Positions 35,828 to 47,361 of a DNA stretch of 64,000 bases are shown here, piece after piece. Position 1 is the first letter of the stretch; each line of letters begins with the position of its first letter. Below the pieces are notes generated by a model. That model searched no databases, was not told the DNA's origin, and worked only from the letters and a program-made list of their open reading frames with translations. A program made the position numbers and the translations under genes. The stretch comes from Impatiens glandulifera (taxonomy: Eukaryota; Streptophyta; Magnoliopsida; Ericales; Balsaminaceae). The stretch is taken from the NCBI RefSeq assembly GCF_907164915.1, contig NC_061863.1:23575710-23639709 (forward strand), written 5' to 3'.

Positions 35828-37113
35828 CCAATCATAACATAATCCTAGGACCGAGAGTCCTAACCCTAGGACCAAGAGTTATAACCATGGGACCGAGACT
35901 CCCTAACCTTAGGACTGAGAGTCTTAACTCTAGGACCGAGAGTTCTAACCTTGGGATTGAGCATCCCAAGCTTGGGACTAAGAGCTCCTAAGTCCAAGAC
36001 CAATGAACTTAGCCTAGAGATAGCCCTAGACTGAGAGGCTTATACACCTCAACTCAAAAACTTAGCCCCAGGCTAACCTAAGACCAATAGGTTTTTACAC
36101 ATAGATTGGTAAGATCAGCTAAGGACCGAGAGTCCTTAGCACCTCAAACGAGGCACTTCAGTCCTTAAACCGAAGATCTCAAACCTCGACCCGGACCGAG
36201 AGTCTTTCGACCTCGATTGATAAAAATGAATCCCAGACCTAGGACTCCGGTCCTAGGGCCTGTTTGGTTCCACTTTTTAAAATTCAAAACTATTTTTATA
36301 ATTTTGGGACTCCAAATCATTTTCTAAAAATTCTGAAAAATTAGAAAATGCATTTTAAATATTTTTGGGATATTTTCACAATTTTTTTTGACAAAGGCTC
36401 GTTTGGTGTTTATTTTTAAACTCTAATATCTTTAAAAATGACTGATATTCTTTAGGTATTTCACCCTAGTTATCATCCGCAATAGGTACCAACATTTTAA
36501 ATATTGTTGTTTTAATATTTTAAATAATGCTAAAACATAGAAGTATGACTAGAACGGGAAGAATAATCGGTTAAAACTTAAACATTATACAACCGATTTT
36601 TATAAAATCAACTTTATAAGTAGAGACCGTTTTTAAAACGGATACGGAGGATGAAGCGCAAAATCTCATTATCGAGTATCACCAAATTACGAACTAAAAG
36701 AAAACTCTGGTCAATACATTTGTATATGTATGCCAACTTTTATTAATTTTCAAAAAAATCAATTGGCGACTATGTTTCAAAATAAATAATCATTTTAAAT
36801 TAATTATGTTTAATTAATTTAAACTAAAAGATTTTCTAAAAAAATCAAAACAAAGTTATGATTTGATTATCATAAATTCCCAAATTATTTAAAATTAAAC
36901 CCACGAAATTAATTATTTTTAATTAATTTTAAAAAGTTGTCATAAATCTACTCTAGACGATCATTGCTAGGAGTACGGAAGACAACTAGTTGCGACATAT
37001 TTTAAAGATAATGTTTTTTTTTAAATCTTGACACGCAAACTGAGGTTGAACTTCTCGAATCTCGAGCTTTTCACTAGAATTCACTCTAAAGGGGGGTTTT
37101 TCCGGGGGTTACA
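35828..37113 (+). mobile_element. 3' part of the Tat/Ogre-like LTR B
   Basis: It begins directly after the copia LTR. A block rich in CCTAGGACCGAGAGTCCTAA (35850-36250) is followed by CTGTTTGGTTCCA (36260), the GGCGAC block (36774), the TTTGACACGCAAACTGAGGTT block (37027) and GGGGGTTACA (37113). This order matches LTR A read on its minus strand. No primer binding site follows, so it is a solo LTR or the 3' LTR of a lost element. Confidence 0.7.
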
Positions 37114-37639
37114 ATCATCAATTAATATTTTTACAAATAATACTCCATACGAATTAATTTAAAATATTTTAAGAATTATAATATAATAACTTAACAAATA
37201 TGATTACAAATTATCTTATTTTAAAATTCCTCGAGGTTAATGAATATATAATTGATAACATCTCGTATTACTTTCTTTGCTATACTTAAAAAGTTATGTT
37301 TCTTCAAATGACTCAACATTATCGACCTTATCCTAAAAGGGAATTATGTCTAACCGACTTGATATTATTGACCATCGCATACTCTTACTTTGAACATTAA
37401 GCACAACCTACAAGTCATATCGATAATCTTATATCCTCACTTTGAATATTTTACTCCATCTATGACTCGTCATATTATCGACAACATTTTACCTTTACAT
37501 TGTGCATTTTTCTCCATTCGACTTGTCATTATCGACCAACACGTATCCTCATTTTGAACATTATGCACTAACCAACTCATCATTATCAATCACATTACAC
37601 CCTCATTTTGGGCATTTTGATCACATTTAAAATCTAACT
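37114..37639. other. Diverged simple-composition repeat, non-coding
   Basis: Words such as CGACTCGTCATTATCGACCAC and CCTCACTTTG.GCATTT recur every 60-90 bases (for instance near 37340, 37440, 37500 and 37590). No gene is seen. Confidence 0.5.
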
Positions 37640-38650
37640 ATTTCCTTAATCCATCCTCGCACCCACATATACCATCATCATTTTAATATTATAACTCTGG
37701 TCAATTTTAAAGTTGAACCCTTTAACCATTGTACCACTTGTGATTGTTGAATTTAATTTATAATTTTGTATATGTATATATATTTTATGTATAAACTCAT
37801 AAAAATGAGACAAATAATCAAATAAATACATTTGCGACTCGTCGTATTATCGACCACATTCTGTCCACACATTGATCATTTTTCTCCATCCGATTCGTCA
37901 TTGTAAACTACTCACTACTTTGGGCATTTTGATCCAATTCGAACCATCATTCACATTTTAATATTTATAATACATTTCTAAAATTCGACAATTTCCTTAA
38001 TCCATCATCACGCCCACATATACATTTTAATCTGTATAATATCCCTCTAAAAATTTATATCAGTTGGGAATCGAACCATAATCTCAAATTTGAAATTTGA
38101 ACACTTTAACCACTACATTACTTGTGATTGTTGAATTTAATTTATAATTTTTTTTATATGTATACATATATTTTGTGTATAAACTCATAAAAATGAGACA
38201 AACAATCAAACAAATTCATCTGTGAATCGTCGTATTATCAACCACTTTCTACCCACATATTCATCATTTTTTTCCATCTGATTCGTCATTGTAAATCACA
38301 CTACACCCTCACTTTGGGCATTTTAATCCAATTCGAACCATCATTCCCATTTTAATATTTTAATACCCTCTAAAACCCGACCATTTCCTTAATCCATCAT
38401 CACACCCACATATACATTTTAATCTTTATAATATCCTCTAAAATCCGACAATTCCATTAATCCATTATATCACCCACTTATACCATCACCATTTTAATCT
38501 TTATAATACACATTCTAAAATCCGTATCAACTAAGATTCGAACATTTGTCTCAAGTTTGAAATGTGAACACTTTAACAATTATACCACTGGTGATTGTTG
38601 AATTTAATTTATAATTTTGTATATGTATATATATTATATATAAACTCATA
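37640..38650 (-). repeat. Three tandem copies of a tRNA-like (SINE-like) repeat
   Basis: On the minus strand, each copy starts with a block ending in CAATCAC.AGTGGTA.AATGG.TTAAAG (A-box-like), and about 35 bases later has GGTTCGATTCC (38075 region) or TGTTCGAATCT (38540 region), a B-box-like word; the third copy (about 37740-37655) has lost it. The blocks TGATTGTTGAATTTAATTTA recur at 37741, 38125 and 38592. The internal promoter words suggest a tRNA-derived SINE, but the period (384, 467) is too long for one SINE, so a composite repeat is possible. Confidence 0.5.
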
Positions 38651-39983
38651 AAAGAGAGAAAAATTAAAATAAAAAAATTAATTTCTTTTTATTTAAATAT
38701 ATCACGAATTACTAAATATATCTTACAAAATTTATAAAAAAATAATACAAAATTATATAAACGCAATAACTTTTATTTATCAAACTTTAAATTGAATTTA
38801 AATTTAAGTCATTATTAGTTTAATTAGTTATATTTATCAAACTTTATATTAAATTTAAATATAAATTAATATTAGCTTAGTTGTTTAAAAAGTTGAACTT
38901 TTATGGTTAGGATTTAAGAATATCGCACGTTTTCAAATTTTGTATTAAATTTAAAATATAAAATTTTATTAATCTAATGGGTTAAATGGTACGTGCTTTA
39001 TTAGGTTATAAATTCGAAAGATACTTATATCATTTTTTATTTTATTTTAACCATTTTTTTAATAAGTCACATAATAAAGTTTATTATTGTATAATAATAT
39101 AAAATATAAAATATATGATCCCAAATGTAAAATGATTTTATCTTGGGATTCTACAAATGAAAGTTGTGTTAATTTACATAATTTTAGGAAGATAGTGTTG
39201 AGCATGTCACTCACTATTCCATGTTTTATGGAGACTTGTGACATTCACTATTGTCATTTTTAAATATATTTAATTCTCTATTTGTTTGATATCTTAATAG
39301 TTATTATTCATTAAAATAAAAATCATTAATTTAATCGAAGTACTACAACGCACAATGATTTAATTCGGACAAAAAAAAAAAGTTTATCAAACATAAATCA
39401 TGGATAATTTGTTTTGTATGAATTAGTGGTTTAGTTAAGTTCTTGTTATTTTACTAACAAAAATCATCTCAGCTATTGTCATTAGTTTTTTAAAATTTGC
39501 AACCACTTGTGAATAGTAGTTCATGAGTTTGATCTTTTATAAGTTTGTGTTTAATCTAAATTCTAATATTTAGTAGTACGTTATAATTTTCAGCCTAATC
39601 TTGGCATTTAAAATAGTGTTTTTGTTATATTTATGTATTTTTACATTAATTGCTTATGAAACAATAAATGCAAGGAATGGTCAAAGTCAAGACTTGAATT
39701 CAATGGGTGGTCTAAATCTTATCTTTAGTACGTGGCCCGTGAGTCCATTTTTTTTACCTAATCCTTAGTAAATAATTTAAAATAAAAGTTCAATCTCTTT
39801 CTCTCTATAGCAGATCTCATTTCTTAATCCAATAAAATGGCACGTCTCAATCACTATACATGTTTATTTAGATTTATATTATTGACTTATATTTTAATCT
39901 TCTATCTATAAATATTTTTCTTTTTATTCATAAAATAAATAGTTTATTACTGAATTGTGACAATGATTAGATGCACTTAACTA
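38651..39983. other. AT-rich non-coding stretch
   Basis: A repeated phrase TTATTTATCAAACTTTA.ATT.AATTTAAAT appears at 38773 and 38831. Nothing else is recognised; the minus-strand open frame at 39244-39059 has no known similarity. Confidence 0.4.
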
Positions 39984-40401
39984 TCTATATTCTGAAATAT
40001 TATATATAATAAAACTAATCTAAATAATTTGATTGAAAATCTTAAATTTGTGAAAATTTTAAAACACTTAATATATATATATATAATTAATGATGCTTAA
40101 TTTTAAAAGTGTCTGAATTGTCGGGTCGAGAGCGGTGGTTAATTTGGATATATATGTTGAGAGTAAATGAATATTTGGGTCGGATTCTGGGTTGACCCGC
40201 TCATAAATCTAAAACGGTTAAAAATAAAATTAAAATGCTATAAATATATTTCAAACTCGCAACCTAACAAAAACAAGTACAACTCTTTAACCAACTAGGC
40301 TAATAACACTTTATATTTTAAATTAAACACCAAATTTAATAAACACGGGACGTTGTAATAATATATTTTTATCCGTGTGCATAGCACGTGGATCTTCCTA
40401 G
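39984..40401 (+). mobile_element. Non-autonomous Helitron, 418 bp
   Basis: It begins TCTATATTCTG after an A and ends CTAG before a T, the expected A/T insertion. About ten bases before the end, ATCCGTGTGC and GCACGTGGAT pair as a 10-bp stem with two G-T pairs. The 5' end with ATATATAATAAAACTAATC matches the plant Helitron starts I recall. A minus-strand segment at about 40310-40240 (TAGCCTAGTTGGTTAAAGAG and GGTTGCGAGTTTG) is tRNA-like and lies inside the element. Confidence 0.8.
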
Positions 40402-41498
40402 TTATAGATAAAATGACTTATAGGTCTCTCATTGCATATAGGTAACATCCCAGTAAAACTTGAATTTTTTTACATAATATAAATTTGACACTTTTTGTAC
40501 CAATGCAACTTCTAGAAAGGTTAATATTTTATTTGAACTATATAAATTAGTTTTTTTCTATAATTGTTAAATATATTTAAATTATTAAATTTAAGAAATT
40601 AATATATTAAGTTTGAATTCTACCTAAAAATGTTTTAAATTGAAATAAGAGACTATAATTATATAAATCTAACTAATTACATTTTTCAAAACTCTTGTCA
40701 CATAAATTACTCAAGATTAGTTTACAGGGTTAAAGTCAATAAAATCGCGAGGTTTATCCTACGTAATTAATATTTTTTTTTTATCAATTGTTTAAATAAT
40801 GTTTTATCTATAATTTGAACATTTCACAAGGGAACTCCTCCTAACTTTATTCTCCCCTAGTTTTTTGAAAGATGGATATAAACAATTTGTAGCATTTCTT
40901 AAAATCTTTTGGACAAGTCTGATTTTCAATAAATTAAATTGTTTGGTCAAACAAGGCATAATAGTTAATAAATAAGCTTTAATTGCCGCTTGAAAATAAA
41001 GGAGATTATATTAATACATGTGACATCTAATGGTCAACATTAATTGAATGGTAGTTAACCGGCATCAAATCTCTTGCTATGAATTATATCATATAATAAT
41101 TATTTATTTATTGATCAAATATGTAATGAGTCATGCATAAATTGGCTGCCACAACAAATTGCACCGGCGAGAAAAAAATGGTTGCCGATTGAATCTTATT
41201 TGATTGAAAAGAAACTGTAATAATTTTAAAATCAAAAGTTATACTTTGATTTCTCAATTTATTATTATTATTTTTTTAACTAAAAGAAGCTAATATGACC
41301 CACAATTATGTATTTCATTTCAAGTTCTCAAAATTATTTTGAACCAATTCAACAAATTCATATTATTTTATTTATAAAACCAGAATACAGAAAAACAAAA
41401 CAATTAATTTATTGATTTTATAAGAGAGAACAATAATTTGTACACAAAACATTGTCTTATTTGTAAGCTTTCAAACTCCTTTTGAACTAGCTAGTTAA
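40402..41498. other. AT-rich non-coding stretch
   Basis: No gene or element was recognised. Confidence 0.4.
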
Positions 41499-41506
41499 CT
41501 AGTTAT

Positions 41507-41735
41507 CAGGGGCCGTCTTTGGTTCATTTTTGGGGCATGGGCGATCTAAGATTTGAAATCTAAATTTTGAATTCAAAAACAATATTTAATAAAAAAAAAA
41601 TATGATTCTAATAATATCAAAAAAAAAAAATTTGAGAGAGCAAAGTAAAAAGAAACATAAAATCTAATTTATTTATTTTTGATAGTACTGCATAATTTTT
41701 TTTGGCCTTCTTAATTTTGGGGCCAGCCGACCCTG
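41507..41735. mobile_element. hAT-type MITE with perfect 8-bp target duplication
   Basis: The element starts CAGGGGCCGTC and ends GCCGACCCTG. The flanks are CTAGTTAT at 41499-41506 and CTAGTTAT at 41736-41743. At 229 bp it has no coding capacity. Terminal bases CAGGG/CCCTG and an 8-bp duplication fit hAT. Confidence 0.9.
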
Positions 41736-41862
41736 CTAGTTATCTTTAACCTAATGAATTTTGGTTATCAAGTCAATTAATCATAATGAAATTTGATTAT
41801 CTATTATAATTTATTTTAACATTAAAGTTCAAATAAAACCAGAGGGCTTTAAAAAACAGTTA

Positions 41863-44433
41863 AGGTGTGTTTGATAACTCTGGAATTGGCATTGGAATTG
41901 GAATTGGAATTGGAATTGGAATTGGAATTGGAGGGTCCAATTCCAATTCTTATATTTGTTAGACACTTTAATATTAAGAATTGAAATTGGAATTAGAATT
42001 CCAATGGAATTCAATATAGTGTAATTTGATAGTTCTCAATTCCTATCTTTTTAGGTCGGAATTGTAATTCCAAATTAACACGTTTTTCATGTTTTTTACA
42101 TTTTAACACGTTTTTCACACATTAAACACGTTTACACGTTTTTCACACGTTTTTTTACACGTTTAACATATTTTCATATTTTGGCACGTTTAACACGTTT
42201 AACACGTTTTTGACACATTTAACACGTTTTTCACGTCCTTGACACGTCTAACACGTTTAACATGATTTTCACGTTTTTAACACGTTTAACACGTTTTTGG
42301 CACGTTTTTGTCACGTTTAACACGTTTTGACATATTTAACACGTTTTTCACGTCCTTGACATGTTTAACACGTTTTTGACACATTTAACACGTTTTTCAC
42401 GTCTTTGACACGTTTAACACGTTTTTGACACGTTTAACATGATTTTCACGTTTTTAACACATTTTTGACACGTTTAACATGATTTTCATGTTTTTAACAC
42501 GTTTTTGTCACGTTTAACACATTTTGACACATTTAACACGTTTTCACGTCCTTGACATGTTTAACACGTTTTTGACACATTTAACACGTTTTTCACGTCT
42601 TTAACACGTTTTTGACACGTTTAACATGATTTTCACGTTTTTAACACGTTTAATACGTTTTTGACACGTTTAACACGTTTTTTATATTTTGGCACATTTT
42701 GCACGTTTTGGCACGTTTTGGCACGTTTTTCACATATTTAACACGTTTTTGACGCGTTTAACACGATTTCACGTTTTTGACATATTTAACACGTTTTTTA
42801 CGTTTTTGACATGTTTAACGCGTTTTCACGTTTTTGACACATTTAACACGTTTTTTACGTTTTTGACATGTTTAACGCGTTTTCACGTTTTTGACACATT
42901 TAACACGTTTTTTTTTTACGTTTTTGACACGTTTACCACATTTTTGACACGTTTTACACGTTTTTCACGTTTTGGCACGTTTAACAAGTTTTTCACATAT
43001 TTAACACGTTTTTGACACGTTTAACATGTTTTCACGTTTTGACACATTTAACACATTTTTTACGTTTTTGACACGTTTACCACATTTTTGACACGTTTTG
43101 GCACGTTTAACAAGTTTTTCACGTATTTAACACGTTTTTGACACGTTTAAAACGTTTTCACGTTTTTGACACATTTAACACATTTTTTTACGTTTTTGAC
43201 ACGTTTAACATGTTTTCACGTTTTTAACACATTTAACACTTTTTTTTACGTTTTTGACACGTTTACCACATTTTTGACACGTTTAACACGTTTTTCACGT
43301 TTTGGCATGTTTAACAAGTTTTCACATGTTTGGAACGTTTAACACGTTTTCATGTTTTTAACACGTTTAAAACGTTTTTAACACGTTTAACACGTTGTTG
43401 ACACGTTTCACATGTTTTTTTACGTTTTTAACACGTTTGACACATTTTTAACACATTTAAAACGTTTAACACGTTTTAACACGTTTAACACGTTTTTCAC
43501 GTTTTGGCACGTTTAACAATTTTTTCACTTATTTGACACATTTAACACATTTTTGATACGTTTAACACATTTTTATGTTTTTGATAGGTTTAACACGTTT
43601 TAAACCTATCAAAAACGTGTGAAAAACATGTTAAACATATTAAAAATGTCAAAAACATGTTAAATGTGCCAAAAATGTGGAAAACGTGTGAAAAAATGTG
43701 AAAATGTGTTAAAACGTGTAAAAACGTGTGAAAAACGTGAAAACGTGTTAAAACGTGTGAAAACGTGTAAAAACATGAAAGATTTGTGAAAATGTGAAAA
43801 ACTTGTTAAAACGTGTGAGAAACGTAAAAAACGTGAAAACGTTTGAAAACGTGAAAAACGTGTAAAACGTGTTAAAACGTGTGAAAAACGTGAAAACGTG
43901 AAAAATGTGTGAAAACGTGTAAAAAACGTGAAAACGTGAAAAACGTGTGGAAAACGTGAAATATGTGTGAAAAACGTGAAAACGTGAAAAACGTGTTTTA
44001 ATGTGTGAAAAACGTGAAAACGTGAAAACGTGCTAAAACGTGTGAAAAATGTGAAAAACGTGTTAAAACGTGTGAAAACCGTGAAAACGTGAAAAACGTG
44101 TGAAAAACGTGAAACACGGGTGAAAAACGTTTGAAAAACGTGTGAAAATGTGAAAAACGTGTTAAAACGTGTGAAAACGTGAAAAACGTATGAAAATATG
44201 AAAAAATGTCAAAAACGTATTAAATGTGCCAAAACGTGAAAACATATTTTAAAAGTTAATATTTTGAACCGATATTTTATTTTACAAACATTGGAATTAG
44301 AATTGAATTACAATTATATCATTTTCTCAAACATAGGAATTGGAATTGAATTACAATTCTATCATTTTTCCAAACATAGGAATTGGAATTAGAATTCCAA
44401 TGTCAATTCCAATTCCCCTCATCAAACACACTC
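41863..44433. mobile_element. Harbinger/Tourist-type element whose interior is a giant inverted ACGT array
   Basis: The ends AGGTGTGTTTGAT and ATCAAACACACTC are inverted copies and are flanked by TTA at 41860-41862 and 44434-44436. The subterminal parts are rich in GGAATT words, with a (GGAATT)n microsatellite at 41882-41932. Between them lies an array of CACGTTTTTGACACGTTTAA-like words (about 42077-43598) followed by its mirror in inverted orientation (AAAACGTGTGAAAAACGTG-like, about 43604-44240). The turning point near 43590-43605 is a palindrome with arms TTTTGATAGGTTTAA. The open frame at 42689-43015 is array sequence. The superfamily call rests on the TTA duplication and short inverted ends. 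Confidence 0.75.
42077..44240. repeat. Inverted tandem array of about 20-bp ACGT-containing units
   Basis: The left limb (about 1.5 kb) consists of words of the type CACGTTT(TT)GACACGTTTAA; the right limb (about 0.65 kb) carries their reverse complement with shorter spacing. Almost every 8-12 bases there is an ACGT or its one-base variant. The limbs meet at a near-perfect palindrome centred close to 43598. Confidence 0.95.
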
Positions 44434-44859
44434 TTATAGATCAGACGAAATAATTCTCAAATTATAGAAAACACAAAACATAAACTCACTACATTAATAT
44501 ATAGTTTAAGTGATAAATATTTAAAAAAAAAAAATTAAAAATCTCTGGTTCAATACTTCGATTCCATTGAGAACCCTTAAATTGAATCGGGAATCAACTT
44601 TTTGTGATCCTAAAACAAATAAATAAAATAATGCAATCAAATTGAAATGTCAAACACAAAATATTGCCTAAACAAAAGTATTCATTATCTTTCCTCTTTT
44701 CATGAATGTTTAATACCGGTAAACGGTGGGATAATTTTTAAAATAAATTTAAAATATATAATATTATAGGTTAAAATTATAAATATATGGACTAATCGAT
44801 CTATTAGAGTTTTAGATCATTTATTCAATCTATATATATTTTAAAAATTGATTTAGGAG

Positions 44860-45270
44860 TGAATAGGTGTAGCTCGCGAACTGTTTGTTCAAAGCTCGAT
44901 TTGAATTCGAGTTTGACTATATTTGAGTCGAGTTCAAGTCGGTTCATTTAATATTCGAGTCGAACTCTATCTCATATAAATATTTACTCGAAAGATTGTC
45001 GAGTTTTTCGAGCAGAATAATAAATAATATATTTTATTTATTTTAATATTAAAATTTAAAATGTATATAAATATTTTACTACACAAATATTTGAAAATTT
45101 GATTTTATTCAAGTTTTTCTAATCGAGTCGAGTTTGTAGATAAATAATCGAGTCGAGTTCGAGCTCAAATTTATAACCTCGTTCTAGTTCAAACTCGAGT
45201 CAAAGTAATAAATATTTAATTGAGTCGAGCTCGAGTTTAAGCTGATTTAAGCTCGAATGCACTAATTTGT
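44860..45270. repeat. CTCGAG/GAGTCGAG-rich repeat
   Basis: Words such as GAGTCGAGTTCGAGCTC and their complements recur on both strands, interrupted by an AT-rich core. Similar sequences are common in plant non-autonomous DNA elements, but no ends were found. Confidence 0.45.
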
Positions 45271-47030
45271 AGTTCTAATTAGGTAGTCAATATTAGGGTT
45301 GCACCTTCCTAGGCTATTGTGTATGTTAATACTGGTTAATGTTCATTTATTTGTATGTTGTAAAATTATCATACATATATTAACTAAATACTTACTTTTT
45401 AATTAATCTTATTTTTTTTTTCAAAATCATCTCATCATGATTTTGATTCGACTATTCATAATTTATTTAGCTCATGTTAATTGATAGAGATTATTTATTT
45501 TATAATTTATTTTATTCTCAATAACTTATTTACTTAAATTTCTGTATCACTTTATTCTCATAAAATAAATTAAATCAAATTCATAAATTCGTTCAATTTT
45601 TTTTTTCCAATATATAATATATCTCATTTTTTTAATTATTTAATTATTAATTCATTAATTAGTATAATAAAACAATTTTAATAAATTAAAAAATATATAT
45701 AATAATTTTTATTTATCAAAATAATATTTAAAAATAAATAAATAAAAATCTCAATATAAAAAAAAAATAGTGTGAGTGGTCCCACTTCTCGGCACTGAAA
45801 GGCTGATCTGCCCGCATCTGGCAGGCAGCTTACAGAATCCCATCATTCCTTGTATATTTCCCAAGGGCAGTACTGACCTTTCAGTTTTGGATAATAGTTT
45901 AATAATAAAATATAATTATTCTTGAAATTAAGTCTGAATTATTTTAATAACTCAAATAAAATTAAATATTATTTCACTTATTCTTATTAATTATATCAAT
46001 TAATTTATTAATTAAAATATATTTAATTTTAAATATTGTTTATATATATCAATAACTTTTAAATTTCTTATAAAAAATTATCATAACCTATTAAAACTCA
46101 TTAACAATTATTATATAATAACTCAAATTCAAAATAACTCTAAAATATTATATAATAAATATTTATATGATAGAGTGTGACTTAATATTTGAGAATTTAA
46201 TTTATTTAAAAAATATTTATTTAAAATTTTAATTAATTTAAGTTATTATAATGTTATTTCATATTTAAATTTTATAAAAATAAAATAATATATTTTAATA
46301 TTTTTATTAATAAATTAAATAATTTAATAATCAGAAAAAATATGATAAATAAGTTTTATATAACAAATTGAAAAAAAATAAATTAAATAAAGAAAAACAA
46401 TTATTTAATAAAAATTGTATAAAACTATATATATATATATGAAATTAAAATTACTACTCGATACATTAAAATAAAATAAACCTAAACAAAAGAAAAGAAA
46501 AAAACTCGAATTTCAACTAAAATATGAAGTATTTTTTGAAAATTTTTAATTAATTTTTAAAAATCTCTACCTAAGTCGGGAATGTTTTTGTCACAGTTTG
46601 GCAGTGCATTAGAACCAGTTTAACTCTACTATAACCTAATATTTCACAATAATAAATAATTTTCATAGCAATATATATATATTTAAAAAAAAAATGTTTT
46701 TGTATTAATAGTTATAACAAAATATTTAACTGTAAAAAATTTAGTATTCATAAACTCATAATCATACTTTCATTTAAAAATGATATATAATTTCAATATA
46801 ACACAAAAAGATATAATATTTTTTATTCAATGACAGTGATATAATAATAATTTTTAATTTTTTTTGTTACGAGGACAATAACTATTAATTAATTTATTTA
46901 TTTTTAAAAAAGAAAATATAATTTTATTTTCATCTAAACGCTAAAACCATACAAGGACTATCCAAAGTGGTAAAATCGCCCATTTCTTGGCACAAGCTGT
47001 TCGACGTTACATCATTTCTAAATCCGTTAT
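45271..47030. other. AT-rich upstream region of the PI4K gene with one GC-rich island
   Basis: Most is very AT-rich and empty. At 45770-45905 a GC-rich island stands out. It contains ACTGAAAGG and, about 80 bases later, CCTTTCAGT. No gene was recognised in it. Confidence 0.4.
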
Positions 47031-47361
47031 CTCCACGTCAATTCTAATGAACGGTTCCGATAGTGTATCGATGTAATCCGACGGCTCTCTTTGCATGTTC
47101 TAGACCATTCTATTGAAATTGAAAGAAAGAAGAAAGAATAGAGTAGGGGGGCTTTAATTTACTTTCTAACCATGGTTAATTATATTCTTATATATATAAG
47201 TACATGCATATAGAAGAGTGAGAGAGCAAAGAGCTAAGCAAAACAAGGAAGAAAGAGAGAGGGTTTCATGATTAGGGAGATCGATCGATGGCTCATCGTG
47301 TTTTGAATTGATTTTCTCTCCCGCCGCGGTGTGTGTTCTTCTCAGATCTCGTGTGTTTGGG
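47031..47361 (+). promoter_or_regulatory. Promoter and first untranslated exon of the PI4K gamma gene
   Basis: A TATATATA box lies at about 47189-47199, a GA-rich leader follows from about 47220, and CCACGTCA (bZIP-type core) lies at 47032. The leader runs to a GTGAGT donor at 47362. An acceptor after a pyrimidine-rich stretch (TTCTTTCTTCCAG, to 47950) would remove an intron of about 590 bases from the 5' untranslated region. Transcription start and splicing are inferred, not shown. Confidence 0.55.

Noticed and set aside
41829..42014. Gln/Phe repeat protein on the minus strand
   Set aside because: It is the translation of the GGAATT microsatellite.
42689..43015. 108-codon open frame rich in Phe and Thr
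   Set aside because: It is only the translation of the ACGT tandem array.
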